Notes: generated from the letters alone by a model not told the origin. A DNA stretch of 64,000 nucleotides from CAZRRV01 sp045660865 (GCA_045660865.1 JAZREP010000016.1:5428-69427), one strand, 5' to 3'. Shown: positions 33,552 through 42,093, numbered from the stretch's first letter. Made by a program: numbers and translations.

Positions 33552-34670
33552 ATGAAGAAATTTGGAATTGTAAGCTACAATATATACGGAAACTTTACAA
33601 ATTACGGCTCGGCACTTCAGTCCTGGGCGTTGCATCAGGCTATAAATCACATTGATCGGGAACAGTATCAAGCGGTTCTTGTGGATTACTGTCCGGATAT
33701 TCTTGCTGATAAGGATCCTCTTGATCCAATGAAAAATATGTGGGATAAGGATGAGGAGTCTGTTCGTATGTGCACACTCAGCCTTCCTGCAATCAAAGAA
33801 AATTATTATAAATTTGATAAATTTTATCATGAACGTTTTTACAGAACAAGAAAAAAATATACCTCACAGAATTTTAATGATATTATGAATGATGAACAAC
33901 TTGACGGGTTTGTATGCGGAAGTGATACTATTTTCTGTATGGACGAGTTCGGATTCGATGACGGATATTATGCAAATTATCCGTGCATGAAAAATTCCTA
34001 TTCGGTTGCTTACGCCGCAAGTTTTGGTGATCCCACTTTAACGGCTGAGGTATGTATGACGCTTAACGAAAGGCTTAAAAATTTTAAAGCATTCGGATTG
34101 CGTGAGGAGCAGATGGTACCGTATGTAAGGGAGCATACCGATGTTGCTGTACAGCGTGTTGTTGACCCAACCTTGCTTCTTACCTCAAAGGACTATGATA
34201 CCATTGCCGCGCCGCGGCAATGCCATGAAAAATACCTTTTACTGTATGCAAGACGTTATAATCCCGAAATGGAGGCTTATGCCGAAAGAATAGCACAGGA
34301 AAAGGGTCTTAAAATTATTGAGATAAGTCTTAGAGCGGTAAATGCGGAGAAACACAAAATGTTTTATGAAGCAGGTGTTGAAGAGTTTTTATCACTTGTT
34401 AAATATGCCGATTATGTGGTAACCAATTCCTTTCACGGTATGATATTTGCGGTGCAATATGCAAGACCCTTTGCCATTTTCTCCAGATATCAGTGCAATA
34501 ATAAGATTGAAGAAATATTAGAGCTTTTTGGGCTTTCGGAGAGAATGCTTACAAAAAAGGAACAGTCTGTTGCGGATGAAATTGATTATAATCGCGTATA
34601 CGCCCGGATAGAAGAACAACGCAAGAAATCTCTTGAATTTTTGCGTTTTGAACTTGGCGGATGTAAATAA
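33552..34670 (+). CDS. Polysaccharide pyruvyl transferase family protein
   Basis: A 372-residue GT-B-like protein of the pyruvyl transferase family (PF04230 type). It starts FGIVSYNIYGNFTNYGSALQ (with the usual NYG-A motif), has DGFVCGSDTIF and then YADYVVTNSFHGMIFAV, the family core. Such enzymes add pyruvate ketals to sugars using PEP, although many members are untested. The next gene encodes an FrhB-like protein that often accompanies this subgroup. Confidence 0.85.
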   Translation: MKKFGIVSYNIYGNFTNYGSALQSWALHQAINHIDREQYQAVLVDYCPDILADKDPLDPMKNMWDKDEESVRMCTLSLPAIKENYYKFDKFYHERFYRTRKKYTSQNFNDIMNDEQLDGFVCGSDTIFCMDEFGFDDGYYANYPCMKNSYSVAYAASFGDPTLTAEVCMTLNERLKNFKAFGLREEQMVPYVREHTDVAVQRVVDPTLLLTSKDYDTIAAPRQCHEKYLLLYARRYNPEMEAYAERIAQEKGLKIIEISLRAVNAEKHKMFYEAGVEEFLSLVKYADYVVTNSFHGMIFAVQYARPFAIFSRYQCNNKIEEILELFGLSERMLTKKEQSVADEIDYNRVYARIEEQRKKSLEFLRFELGGCK

Positions 34671-34684
34671 CAGGGAGCACGGCT

Positions 34685-35899
34685 ATGAAAGGATTCTTAC
34701 AAACAGAAAAGAAAGAAGAATGTTTTGGTTGCGAAGCCTGTGCTCAGTGTTGTCCTGTAAGCGCTATAATTATGCAGGAGGATGAAGAAGGCTTTCGCTA
34801 TCCGAAGGTGGACGATGCTAAATGTATTTCCTGCGGTAAATGTGTTAAAATATGTCCTTGCTATGATCTCCCTAAGCCTTTCAAAGAGGAAAAGTTAGCT
34901 TTCGGTGGTTATCACACAGATATTTCTGTTAAGGCAGAGAGCACCTCGGGCGGCGCTTTTACAGCCATTGTTGATGGATGGTGCGATGAAAACTATGTTA
35001 TTTTTGGTGCCATAGCAAAGGAACTTAAAGTTTATCATGGCTTTATTACCGATAAAACTGAACTTTATAAGTTCAGAAAATCCAAATATTCTCAAAGCAA
35101 TATCGGAGATTCATTTAAGCAAGTAAAAAGTTTTCTGAAGGATGGGAAAAAGGTTCTTTTTTCAGGCACCCCTTGTCAGATTGCAGGATTGAGAAATTAT
35201 CTAGGAAATACCGATATACAGGCGCTGCTTACGGTGGAGGTAATATGTGAAGGCGTTCCTACCCCGCACTTTATGCAGAGATATGCCGAATATATAAAGA
35301 AAAAGCACGGAGCCGATATTGAATTTCTTGATTACAGGCATAAGAATATGCGAAAAAAATCAGGCAAATGGGATTTTGAGGTAATGAACACCGTTCTAAA
35401 AAATGGTAAAAGCTTTAAGAAGGACAGATGGTTTAATCCTTTCTGGTCTGTGTGGCTTAATCATCTTATGAGCCGTCCGGGCTGTTATAACTGTAAATTT
35501 ACCAATACTGACAGGGTTGCGGATATATCGTTGGGTGACCTATGGGGCGTTCATCTGTACTGTCCTGAGCTTTACGGGCGAAACGGCGGCGCTTCACTTA
35601 TCGTTTGCAACTCAAAAAAAGGAAAAGAGGCTTTAGAAGCCGCTAAACCGTATCTTTTCGGACACGAGCTTTCCTTTGAAACAGCATTAAAATATCAAAG
35701 CCCTATGCGAACATCTATATCCTACAATCCAAACAGGGAGCAGTTTATGCAGGATGTAAAGAACTTGGATTATAGATCACTCAGCAAAAAATGGGCAAAA
35801 AAACCTACGCTGAAGCTATTATGGTCTAAATATGCTTGGGGCAACAGACAAAAGGTTTTTATGTGGAATTTAACTCATTCCAAGAAGCGAGGCAAATAA
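34685..35899 (+). CDS. FrhB-like ferredoxin-domain oxidoreductase (coenzyme F420 hydrogenase beta-subunit family)
   Basis: The 404-residue protein has two 4Fe-4S clusters near the N-terminus: CFGCEACAQCCP (13-24) and CISCGKCVKICPC (near 50-62), followed by the FrhB/FdhB domains with LFSGTPCQIAGL and VEVICEGVPTP. The C-terminal part holds GCYNCKF and DISLGDLWG. The nominal family reduces or oxidises F420 or flavins, but members in polysaccharide loci next to pyruvyl transferases have no known reaction. It probably works with that neighbour. Confidence 0.85.
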   Translation: MKGFLQTEKKEECFGCEACAQCCPVSAIIMQEDEEGFRYPKVDDAKCISCGKCVKICPCYDLPKPFKEEKLAFGGYHTDISVKAESTSGGAFTAIVDGWCDENYVIFGAIAKELKVYHGFITDKTELYKFRKSKYSQSNIGDSFKQVKSFLKDGKKVLFSGTPCQIAGLRNYLGNTDIQALLTVEVICEGVPTPHFMQRYAEYIKKKHGADIEFLDYRHKNMRKKSGKWDFEVMNTVLKNGKSFKKDRWFNPFWSVWLNHLMSRPGCYNCKFTNTDRVADISLGDLWGVHLYCPELYGRNGGASLIVCNSKKGKEALEAAKPYLFGHELSFETALKYQSPMRTSISYNPNREQFMQDVKNLDYRSLSKKWAKKPTLKLLWSKYAWGNRQKVFMWNLTHSKKRGK

Positions 35900-35900
35900 A

Positions 35901-36974
35901 ATGATTAATTTTACCGTAGGGCCTGTACAGGCAGAAGAACAAGTGAGAGAGATAGGGGCACATCAGGTTCCTTATTTTAGAACACCTGAATTTTCAAAAG
36001 TGATGCTTGAAAACGAGCGGCTGATGAAAGAATTTGCTAAAGCAGATGAAGGTGCAAGGGTAGCGTTTATTACCGGCTCTGGTACTGCTTCTATGGAAGC
36101 CACGGTAATGAATTTATTGGATGAAAGAGATAAGGCCATTGTTATAAACGGTGGTAGTTTTGGCGAAAGATTCACCCAAATATGTGATATTCACAAAATA
36201 AATTACAATCAAATAAAACTTGAAACAGGCAAAAAATTAACAAAAGATATGCTCGAACCCTTTGAAAATAAAGGTTATACGGCATTCATTGTTAATGTGC
36301 ACGAAACCTCAACCGGAGTTCATTACGATATGGAACTTATCAGTGAGTTTTGTGCCCGCAACGGACTGTTCCTTATTGTTGATGCAATAAGTTCTTTTTT
36401 GGCGGATGAATTTAAGATGGCACAGTGGGGCGTAGATGTTATGATAACAGGCTCCCAAAAAGCACTTGCTTGCCCTCCCGGAATATCGGTTATTGTCTTG
36501 TCAGAAAAAGCTGTGAACAGACTTAGTGATTACAGCTGCGGTTGTATGTATCTTGACCTTAAGTCAGCGCTTAATAACGGGGAAAGGGGACAAACTCCTT
36601 TCACTCCTGCAGTTGGAATACTTCTCCAAATAAACGCAAGACTTAAATCAATTGAGAAATCAGGCGGTGTAGAAAGTGAAACCGCAAAAATAGCAGCCTT
36701 GGCTCAGGACTTTAGAGAAAAAATTAAGGATATGCCTTTTGAGATTGTTTCCGAAGCACTTTCCAATGCGGTTACACCGCTTCACCCATTAAATACAAGT
36801 GCCTACGAAATTTTTACAGTTCTAAAGGATGAATATGGTATATGGGTTTGCCCAAACGGCGGAGCCCTTGCTGATAAAATATTCCGCGTGGGACATATAG
36901 GAGCATTAACCACAGAGGATAATAATGCACTTATCAATGCTCTTAAGGATATGCAAAGAAGAGGACTTTTGTAA
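35901..36974 (+). CDS. Class V PLP aminotransferase (PhnW/AGAT-like)
   Basis: A 357-residue fold-type I aminotransferase resembling 2-aminoethylphosphonate-pyruvate and alanine-glyoxylate transaminases. The opening NFTVGPVQAEEQV, VAFITGSGTASMEATVMN, VDAISSFLADE and the PLP lysine in ITGSQKALACPPG are visible. Phosphonate genes (pepM, ppd) are absent nearby, so AEP metabolism is doubtful. The stop overlaps the next start by one base (TAATG), linking it to the cytidylyltransferase fusion. A plausible product is an amino-alcohol precursor for CDP activation. Confidence 0.85.
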   Translation: MINFTVGPVQAEEQVREIGAHQVPYFRTPEFSKVMLENERLMKEFAKADEGARVAFITGSGTASMEATVMNLLDERDKAIVINGGSFGERFTQICDIHKINYNQIKLETGKKLTKDMLEPFENKGYTAFIVNVHETSTGVHYDMELISEFCARNGLFLIVDAISSFLADEFKMAQWGVDVMITGSQKALACPPGISVIVLSEKAVNRLSDYSCGCMYLDLKSALNNGERGQTPFTPAVGILLQINARLKSIEKSGGVESETAKIAALAQDFREKIKDMPFEIVSEALSNAVTPLHPLNTSAYEIFTVLKDEYGIWVCPNGGALADKIFRVGHIGALTTEDNNALINALKDMQRRGLL

Positions 36975-38320
36975 TGATAAAGGTTATAACATACGGTACC
37001 TACGATTTACTCCATTATGGTCATATCAGATTGCTTGAACGTGCTAAAGCCCTTGGCGATTATCTAATTGTAGGGGTTACAGCAGATGACTTTGATAAAA
37101 CAAGAGGCAAAATAAATGTTCAGCAGTCTCTTATGGAAAGAGTCGAAGCCGTCAAAGCAACTGGAATTGCTGACGAAATTATAATAGAAGAATATGAAGG
37201 CCAAAAAATAGACGATATAAAAAGATACGGCGTTGATATTTTTACAGTAGGTTCTGATTGGGAAGGAACATTTGATTACCTTAACGAATATTGCAAGGTG
37301 GTATATCTTGATAGAACTCAGGGTGTATCAAGCTCAGAACTGAGAAGCGAAGAAAGAAATATAAGGCTTGGTATTATGGGCGATGGAACACTCGTATCTA
37401 AGCATATTAATGAAAGCTCCTATGTGAACGGACTTGAAATTTCTGGAGTTTGCAGTTCTGACGTAAAAGTGTGCTCATTGGCTGAAAATAAAGGCATAGC
37501 CATTGCGGACACATACGAAAATTTACTTGATAAATGTGATGCAGTGTATGTTGCTTCTCATCCGACAAAACATTATACACATATTAAACAAGCTCTACTT
37601 CAGGGGAAAAATGTCATTTGCGAGGCGCCAATGGCGTTAAGCCGTAAAGAATGTTTGGAACTTATCAATTTTGCAAAGGATAAAAATCTTATCCTTATGG
37701 AAACGGTTAAAACCGCATTTTCTACTGCCTATAACCGACTTTTGCTACTTGTAAAAAGCGGTAAAATAGGTGAAGTGACTTCGATTGACGCAACTTGCAC
37801 AAGTATGCGAGATTTTAAAGATGGGACAACCCCAGATTATTCAAAACTTTGGAACAGTATGTGTGGTTGGGGCCCCACTGCAATGTTACCGGTTCTTCAA
37901 ATATTGGGAACAAACTATAAAGACAAAAAAATTGCAACCCGAATAATTGATGAAAAACATCATTTTGATGGGTTTACCAAAATTGATTTTGTTTTTGAAA
38001 ATGCAGTTGCTGGCTTAAAGGTCGGTAAAAGTGTTAAGTCTGAAGGCAACCTTATAATTTCAGGAACAAAAGGCTATGTTTATGTTCCTTCACCTTGGTG
38101 GAAAACTGACTATTTTGAAATTCGTTATGAAAACCCGGCAGACAATAAACGTTATTTTTATCAACTTGACGGCGAGGGGGTAAGATACGAACTGGTGGCT
38201 TTCTGCAAAGCAGTACAGCAAGGCAGGAATGACGCATATATCGAAAAAGAGGTTTCTCTTAAAATGGCAGAAATAATTGAGGATTACTATTTTGGAAAAG
38301 ACACAACATTGATAAAATAA
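36974..38320 (+). CDS. Cytidylyltransferase fused to a Gfo/Idh/MocA-like domain
   Basis: This 448-residue protein has two domains. Residues 1-130 resemble TagD/GCT cytidylyltransferases: VITYGTYDLLHYGHIRLLE (HYGH nucleotide motif) and RTQGVSSSELR in place of the RTEGISTT motif. Residues 131-448 resemble Gfo/Idh oxidoreductases: IRLGIMGDGTLVSKH as dinucleotide loop and VYVASHPTKHYTH. The family's EKP motif is CEAPMALS here, so the catalytic Lys appears lost. The fusion suggests that a substrate is activated with CTP and handled by the second domain. It closes the polysaccharide locus and is coupled to the aminotransferase gene. Confidence 0.83.
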   Translation: MIKVITYGTYDLLHYGHIRLLERAKALGDYLIVGVTADDFDKTRGKINVQQSLMERVEAVKATGIADEIIIEEYEGQKIDDIKRYGVDIFTVGSDWEGTFDYLNEYCKVVYLDRTQGVSSSELRSEERNIRLGIMGDGTLVSKHINESSYVNGLEISGVCSSDVKVCSLAENKGIAIADTYENLLDKCDAVYVASHPTKHYTHIKQALLQGKNVICEAPMALSRKECLELINFAKDKNLILMETVKTAFSTAYNRLLLLVKSGKIGEVTSIDATCTSMRDFKDGTTPDYSKLWNSMCGWGPTAMLPVLQILGTNYKDKKIATRIIDEKHHFDGFTKIDFVFENAVAGLKVGKSVKSEGNLIISGTKGYVYVPSPWWKTDYFEIRYENPADNKRYFYQLDGEGVRYELVAFCKAVQQGRNDAYIEKEVSLKMAEIIEDYYFGKDTTLIK

Positions 38321-38364
38321 AAATCTTATAATACCGTAAGAATGAAACACAAAAGTAATAAACA

Positions 38365-38407
38365 AACCCCCGTTCTAATATTTATTAAGTAGAACGGGGG
38401 TTGTTTT
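38365..38407 (+). terminator. Terminator of the polysaccharide locus
   Basis: AACCCCCGTTCTA (38365-38377) pairs perfectly with TAGAACGGGGGTT (38390-38402), followed by GTTTT. It ends just before the next open frame. Confidence 0.85.
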
Positions 38408-38809
38408 ATGGATAAAATGCAAAACAAGGAAGGATTGTCCTTTATGCCAATAATAAAAGGCGCGGTTGTTGGTTTAATTATTACAGTGTTAGCATCTGTG
38501 ATTTTTTCGCTTATTTTGCTGTTCGGTGATTTTCCTGAATCGGTAACCTTAATTTTGGCTCTTTTGGCGTTGGCTGCAGGTGTTTATATTGCAGGATACA
38601 CGTCGGCTAAAACAAACGGAGAAAAAGGTTTGCTGTATGGTGTTTTGGCAGGAACATTTCAGTTTTTAATTCTTGTAATTTTATCGGTTTGTATTGACCG
38701 CGATGGCTTTGGAACACTGTTCTTTATAAAAACGGGAATGGTCCTAGTACTGTCAGCGTTAGGCGGTATTATTGGCGTTAATTCGGCATCAAAACGCAAA
38801 ATAGTATAA
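38408..38809 (+). CDS. TIGR04086-like small membrane protein
   Basis: A small protein with four hydrophobic segments and the pattern of the TIGR04086 (YrzE-like) family, including VYIAGYTSAKTNGEKGLLYG, here split as VYIAGYTSAKTNG then EKGLLYG. The start is uncertain: ATG 38408 follows the terminator hairpin, while ATG 38444 follows AAGGAAGG and gives 121 residues, closer to the family. The function is unknown. A cell-wall amidase gene follows after 12 bases. Confidence 0.7.
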   Translation: MDKMQNKEGLSFMPIIKGAVVGLIITVLASVIFSLILLFGDFPESVTLILALLALAAGVYIAGYTSAKTNGEKGLLYGVLAGTFQFLILVILSVCIDRDGFGTLFFIKTGMVLVLSALGGIIGVNSASKRKIV

Positions 38810-38821
38810 AGCGGTGATTGT

Positions 38822-39520
38822 ATGCCACTGAAAAAAATATCGTTGGTGTTATCGGCAGTTTCTTTTGTTTTAGTTGTTGCCGTTTGTATCAGCCTGACTG
38901 TTGATGGTATAAATCAAAGCCTTTTCAAAGATAAAGATGCTTTTTGCGTAATTATTGATGCAGGCCACGGTGGGTTTGACGGCGGTGCTGTTGCAGAAGA
39001 CGGCACATTAGAAAAAAACATAAATTTGCAAATAGCTTTAAAATTAGACGAAGCCTGCCGTATCCTTGGTTTTGATACTTATATGGTGCGTAAAACCGAC
39101 TGCTCTACCGAGGATAAGGGAGAAACAAAAAATAAAAAACGCAGTGACTTGAATAATCGATTAAAAATAATGAAAGACAGGGAAAACTGCGTTTTTATCA
39201 GTATTCATCAAAATAAATATAGTACAGCTCAGCCTAACGGCACACAGGTTTTTTATGCACCTAAAATAAGCGGTAGCGATTTGCTTGCAAAATCGGTGCA
39301 GGAATCGGTTAAAAGCCTTGCGCAAAAAGATAACGAGAGGGTTGTAAAGCCTGGAACAAGCAGTACATTTCTGCTTTATCACGCCGTGCGCCCGGCCGTT
39401 ATTGTCGAATGTGGTTTTTTAAGTAATCCTCAGGACTTGAAAAATTTAAAAGATGATAAATATCAGCAGAGCTTGGCTTTTGCAATTGCGCTTGGGCTTT
39501 TAAATTACTGTGAGGGTTAA
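38822..39520 (+). CDS. N-acetylmuramoyl-L-alanine amidase (CwlD-like)
   Basis: This 232-residue protein has an N-terminal membrane anchor or signal (about 7-27) and a zinc amidase_3 domain: IIDAGHGGFDGGA with the first zinc His, a glutamate after ENCVFISIHQN with the second His, and VIVECGFLSNPQDL with the catalytic Glu. It cuts the bond between muramic acid and the stem peptide outside the cell. Size and layout resemble CwlD, which acts in spore cortex formation; that role is inferred. Confidence 0.9.
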   Translation: MPLKKISLVLSAVSFVLVVAVCISLTVDGINQSLFKDKDAFCVIIDAGHGGFDGGAVAEDGTLEKNINLQIALKLDEACRILGFDTYMVRKTDCSTEDKGETKNKKRSDLNNRLKIMKDRENCVFISIHQNKYSTAQPNGTQVFYAPKISGSDLLAKSVQESVKSLAQKDNERVVKPGTSSTFLLYHAVRPAVIVECGFLSNPQDLKNLKDDKYQQSLAFAIALGLLNYCEG

Positions 39521-39526
39521 AAAACA

Positions 39527-39555
39527 TTGAAAAACACAACGATTTATAATATAAT
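39527..39555 (+). promoter_or_regulatory. Promoter of radA
   Basis: TTGAAA (39527-39532), a 17-base spacer and consensus TATAAT (39550-39555) lie about 50 bases before the start. Confidence 0.65.
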
Positions 39556-39607
39556 AAAATAAATATTATTTATTTTACGGAAGTTTTAAGTTTTGTGAGG
39601 AATGAAT

Positions 39608-40969
39608 ATGGCAACTAAATTTAAAACCGTTTATATCTGCTCTGAGTGCGGCTTTGAGAGTCCTAAATGGGGTGGACGTTGTCCTAATTGCGGAGCCTGG
39701 AATACTTTAAATGAAGAAGTGGTGTCTTCTGCTGTGAAAACAGAGGCGGCAGCAACATTTAAATCTATTGCCGCTGAAAAAATTGATGACATAGATGTTG
39801 ACCGTGAATTTCGTTATAAAACAGGCATTTCTGAATTTGATAGAGTGCTGGGCGGCGGATTGGTCAAGGGCTCGGTTGTTTTACTTAGCGGTGACCCGGG
39901 TATAGGTAAATCCACCTTGCTTATGCAGGTTTGTAATCATCTGCGTGACCGAAAGGTTTTATACGTTTCAGGTGAGGAATCAGCAAGACAATTAAAGCTT
40001 AGAGCAGAGCGGTTAGGGGTTAAATCAGACAATTTAATGATTATGACCGAGACTGATGTTTTAGGCGTATGCGAATATATAAAAATCAATAAGCCTGAGA
40101 TTGTGCTGATTGATTCTATACAGACTATGAATTTTGCCGAGTTATCCTCATCAAGCGGCACTGTAACACAGGTTAGGGAATGTACAGCCTTAATTCAGCG
40201 CACTTGTAAGAGTATTGATGTGCCGGTTATTCTAGTGGGGCATGTTAATAAAGATGGTGCAGTTGCCGGACCTAAGGTTATGGAGCATATTGTTGATGCG
40301 GTGCTGTATTTTGAGGGCGAGCGCAATCAAGCTTATCGTATTCTGCGTGCCATTAAAAATCGTTATGGCTCAACAAATGAGATAGGCGTTTTTGAAATGA
40401 CCGATGCAGGTTTAGCGCCGGTTGAAAACCCGTCATCGTTCCTGCTTTCTGAACGAAGTGCCGATGTTTCTGGCAGCTGCGTCACCTGTGTTATGGAGGG
40501 GACAAGACCAATACTAGCAGAAATACAAGGCTTAGTAACCGCAACAGGTTACGGTAATGCACGAAGAATGGCAACCGGTTTTGATTACAACCGTATGAAT
40601 TTGCTCTTGGCTGTTTTAGAAAAGCGAATGGGTTTTGTGTTCTCTAATTTTGATGTTTATATCAATGTTGTAGGCGGTTTAAAGCTTGATGAGCCCGCTT
40701 GTGACCTTTCGGTAGCCTTTTCACTTGTTTCAGGGTTAAAGGACAAGCCTCTGCCTTCTGATTTGGTAGCCTTTGGGGAGATTGGTCTTTCGGGAGAAGT
40801 TAGGTCGGTTTCACGTATTGAAAGTAGGGTAAAGGAAGCACGCCGCTTAGGCTTTAAACAATGTGTAATTCCATATTCTTGCCTTGATAAAATTTCTCCG
40901 TCCGCTTATTCGGGTATGGAGTTAATAGGTGTTCATTCACTCAAAGAGGCAATATATCATTTGTTTTAG
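39608..40969 (+). CDS. radA: DNA repair protein RadA
   Basis: RadA is a branch-migration helicase that helps RecA-mediated recombination. The 453-residue protein has a four-Cys zinc finger (Cys11, 14, 25, 28), Walker A GDPGIGKS (95-102), the RadA motif KNRYGSTNEIGVF and a Lon-like C-terminal domain (GGLKLDEPACDLSVA). ATG 39608 follows GTGAGG by 7 bases; an ATG six bases earlier is too close to it. radA followed by a sigma-factor gene fits Clostridia. Confidence 0.95.
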   Translation: MATKFKTVYICSECGFESPKWGGRCPNCGAWNTLNEEVVSSAVKTEAAATFKSIAAEKIDDIDVDREFRYKTGISEFDRVLGGGLVKGSVVLLSGDPGIGKSTLLMQVCNHLRDRKVLYVSGEESARQLKLRAERLGVKSDNLMIMTETDVLGVCEYIKINKPEIVLIDSIQTMNFAELSSSSGTVTQVRECTALIQRTCKSIDVPVILVGHVNKDGAVAGPKVMEHIVDAVLYFEGERNQAYRILRAIKNRYGSTNEIGVFEMTDAGLAPVENPSSFLLSERSADVSGSCVTCVMEGTRPILAEIQGLVTATGYGNARRMATGFDYNRMNLLLAVLEKRMGFVFSNFDVYINVVGGLKLDEPACDLSVAFSLVSGLKDKPLPSDLVAFGEIGLSGEVRSVSRIESRVKEARRLGFKQCVIPYSCLDKISPSAYSGMELIGVHSLKEAIYHLF

Positions 40970-41053
40970 TGAAAATTTAAACAATTTATAACAAAATTTG
41001 ACAATATATGCATATCTTTTATTAAAAGTTTATAAAATTTTTGAATTTTTCAC

Positions 41054-41082
41054 TTGACTTTGTCCAAAATTTTTTGTATTAT
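41054..41082 (+). promoter_or_regulatory. Promoter of the SigH-like gene
   Basis: TTGACT (41054-41059), a 17-base spacer and TATTAT (41077-41082) precede the start at 41105. Because of this, the in-frame TTG at 41054 is not the start. Confidence 0.7.
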
Positions 41083-41104
41083 AACAAGAGAGGTGCGTGC
41101 AAAA

Positions 41105-41668
41105 ATGTCTAATGGCCTGGCGCAGATGTATTATGGTGCTTCGGATGAAGCATTAATCCTGCAAGTTACGCAGGGAGATGATTCTGCCTTAGCCTGCATC
41201 CTCACACGCTACAAACCGTTGTTAAAATCTGCGGTTTATAAGCATTATAATGATTTGTTTGATTATGACGATATGTATCAAGAGGCAACTCTTGGGCTGG
41301 TTAAAGCCATAAAGCACTATGATAGTGCAAAGGGCGCTTTCTCAGCTTTCGCTAAACTTTGTGTAGAGTCTGAACTGCTTTCATATATCCGTTCATTGCA
41401 AAAGAAATCGAACATACCGGCCAACAATCTTGTTGAGCTGAAGGACGAATTGCATATGCCACTTTCCGACCCCCAGGAAATATATATAAAAAGGGAAGAG
41501 GTAGACAATATTAAGGCCAAAATCAAGGACAGTTTGTCTGATTTTGAGTACAGTATTATCCATCACTACATTCTTGGTAAAAGTTACGAAGAAATTGCAG
41601 ACGAATTAGGCGTCACGGTAAAATCGGTGGATAACGCCATACAGCGTATAAGGCGGAAGCTTAAGTAG
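41105..41668 (+). CDS. sigH: RNA polymerase sigma factor, SigH-like
   Basis: The 187-residue sigma-70 family protein has region 2 with DDMYQEATLGLVKAI and FSAFAKLCVESELLSYIR, and region 4 with SDFEYSIIHHYILGKSYEEIADELGV followed by SVDNAIQRIRRKL (each quoted partly: SYEEIADELGV and VDNAIQRIRRKL). Size and pattern match the SigH/Spo0H group that drives early sporulation and stationary-phase genes in Clostridia. The GAGAGGTG site lies 7-8 bases before ATG. A SigI-like or generic ECF role is less likely. Confidence 0.82.
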   Translation: MSNGLAQMYYGASDEALILQVTQGDDSALACILTRYKPLLKSAVYKHYNDLFDYDDMYQEATLGLVKAIKHYDSAKGAFSAFAKLCVESELLSYIRSLQKKSNIPANNLVELKDELHMPLSDPQEIYIKREEVDNIKAKIKDSLSDFEYSIIHHYILGKSYEEIADELGVTVKSVDNAIQRIRRKLK

Positions 41669-41727
41669 CGACGTTTTATATATACTCCCGAGGGGCAAAA
41701 TAAAAAAACCATAGAGAGGTAAAAGAG

Positions 41728-42009
41728 ATGTTTGAAGACAAGACCTTAACCTGTAAGGAATGCGGCGCTGAGTTTGTGTTTACAGCCAGTGAGCAGGAAT
41801 TTTACGAGTCCAAAGGATTTGTAAATGAGCCGCAACGTTGCAAGGCTTGCCGTGATGCACGCAAACAAGCAGCAAGAGGACCCAGAGAAATGCATGAGGC
41901 TACTTGCGCTAATTGTGGTGGAGTTGCTAAGGTTCCTTTTGTGCCGCGTGATGACCGTCCGGTTTATTGCAGCGAGTGCTTCGCAAAAATGAAAGAAGAA
42001 AACGCCTAA
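41728..42009 (+). CDS. Zinc-ribbon domain protein
   Basis: The 93-residue protein has two zinc ribbons. The first, from about residue 8, holds CKECGAEFVFTASEQEFY with a later CKAC, typical of the probable zinc-ribbon domain (zf-trcl). The second has CANCGGVAKVPFVP and CSECF. Eight cysteines in all point to two bound zinc ions. Family members occur in many Clostridia and lack a proven role. GAGAGG lies 11 bases before the ATG. Confidence 0.85.
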   Translation: MFEDKTLTCKECGAEFVFTASEQEFYESKGFVNEPQRCKACRDARKQAARGPREMHEATCANCGGVAKVPFVPRDDRPVYCSECFAKMKEENA

Positions 42010-42024
42010 AAGTTTGTTTTTTCA

Positions 42025-42053
42025 ACAGTCTCAAATTTGAGGCTGTTTTTTTT
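42025..42053 (+). terminator. Terminator of the zinc-ribbon gene
   Basis: AACAGTCTCAAA pairs with TTTGAGGCTGTT (one G-T pair), followed by an eight-base T-run. Confidence 0.8.
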
Positions 42054-42060
42054 GCAAAAA

Positions 42061-42092
42061 AAATTCAGCATATCATTTGATATGCTGAATTT
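42061..42092. terminator. Bidirectional terminator downstream of metH
   Basis: AAATTCAGCATATCA and TGATATGCTGAATTT form a perfect 15-bp stem around a 2-base loop. It serves the minus-strand methionine operon and can also stop plus-strand read-through. Confidence 0.85.
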
Positions 42093-42093
42093 T

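Noticed and set aside
35901..36974. Phosphonate (AEP) metabolism
   Set aside because: The aminotransferase resembles PhnW, but no pepM, ppd or phosphonate transport gene is present in the window.
41054..41104. Longer N-terminus of the SigH-like factor from TTG 41054
   Set aside because: The TTG is inside the -35 box of a good promoter, and a ribosome site stands before ATG 41105.
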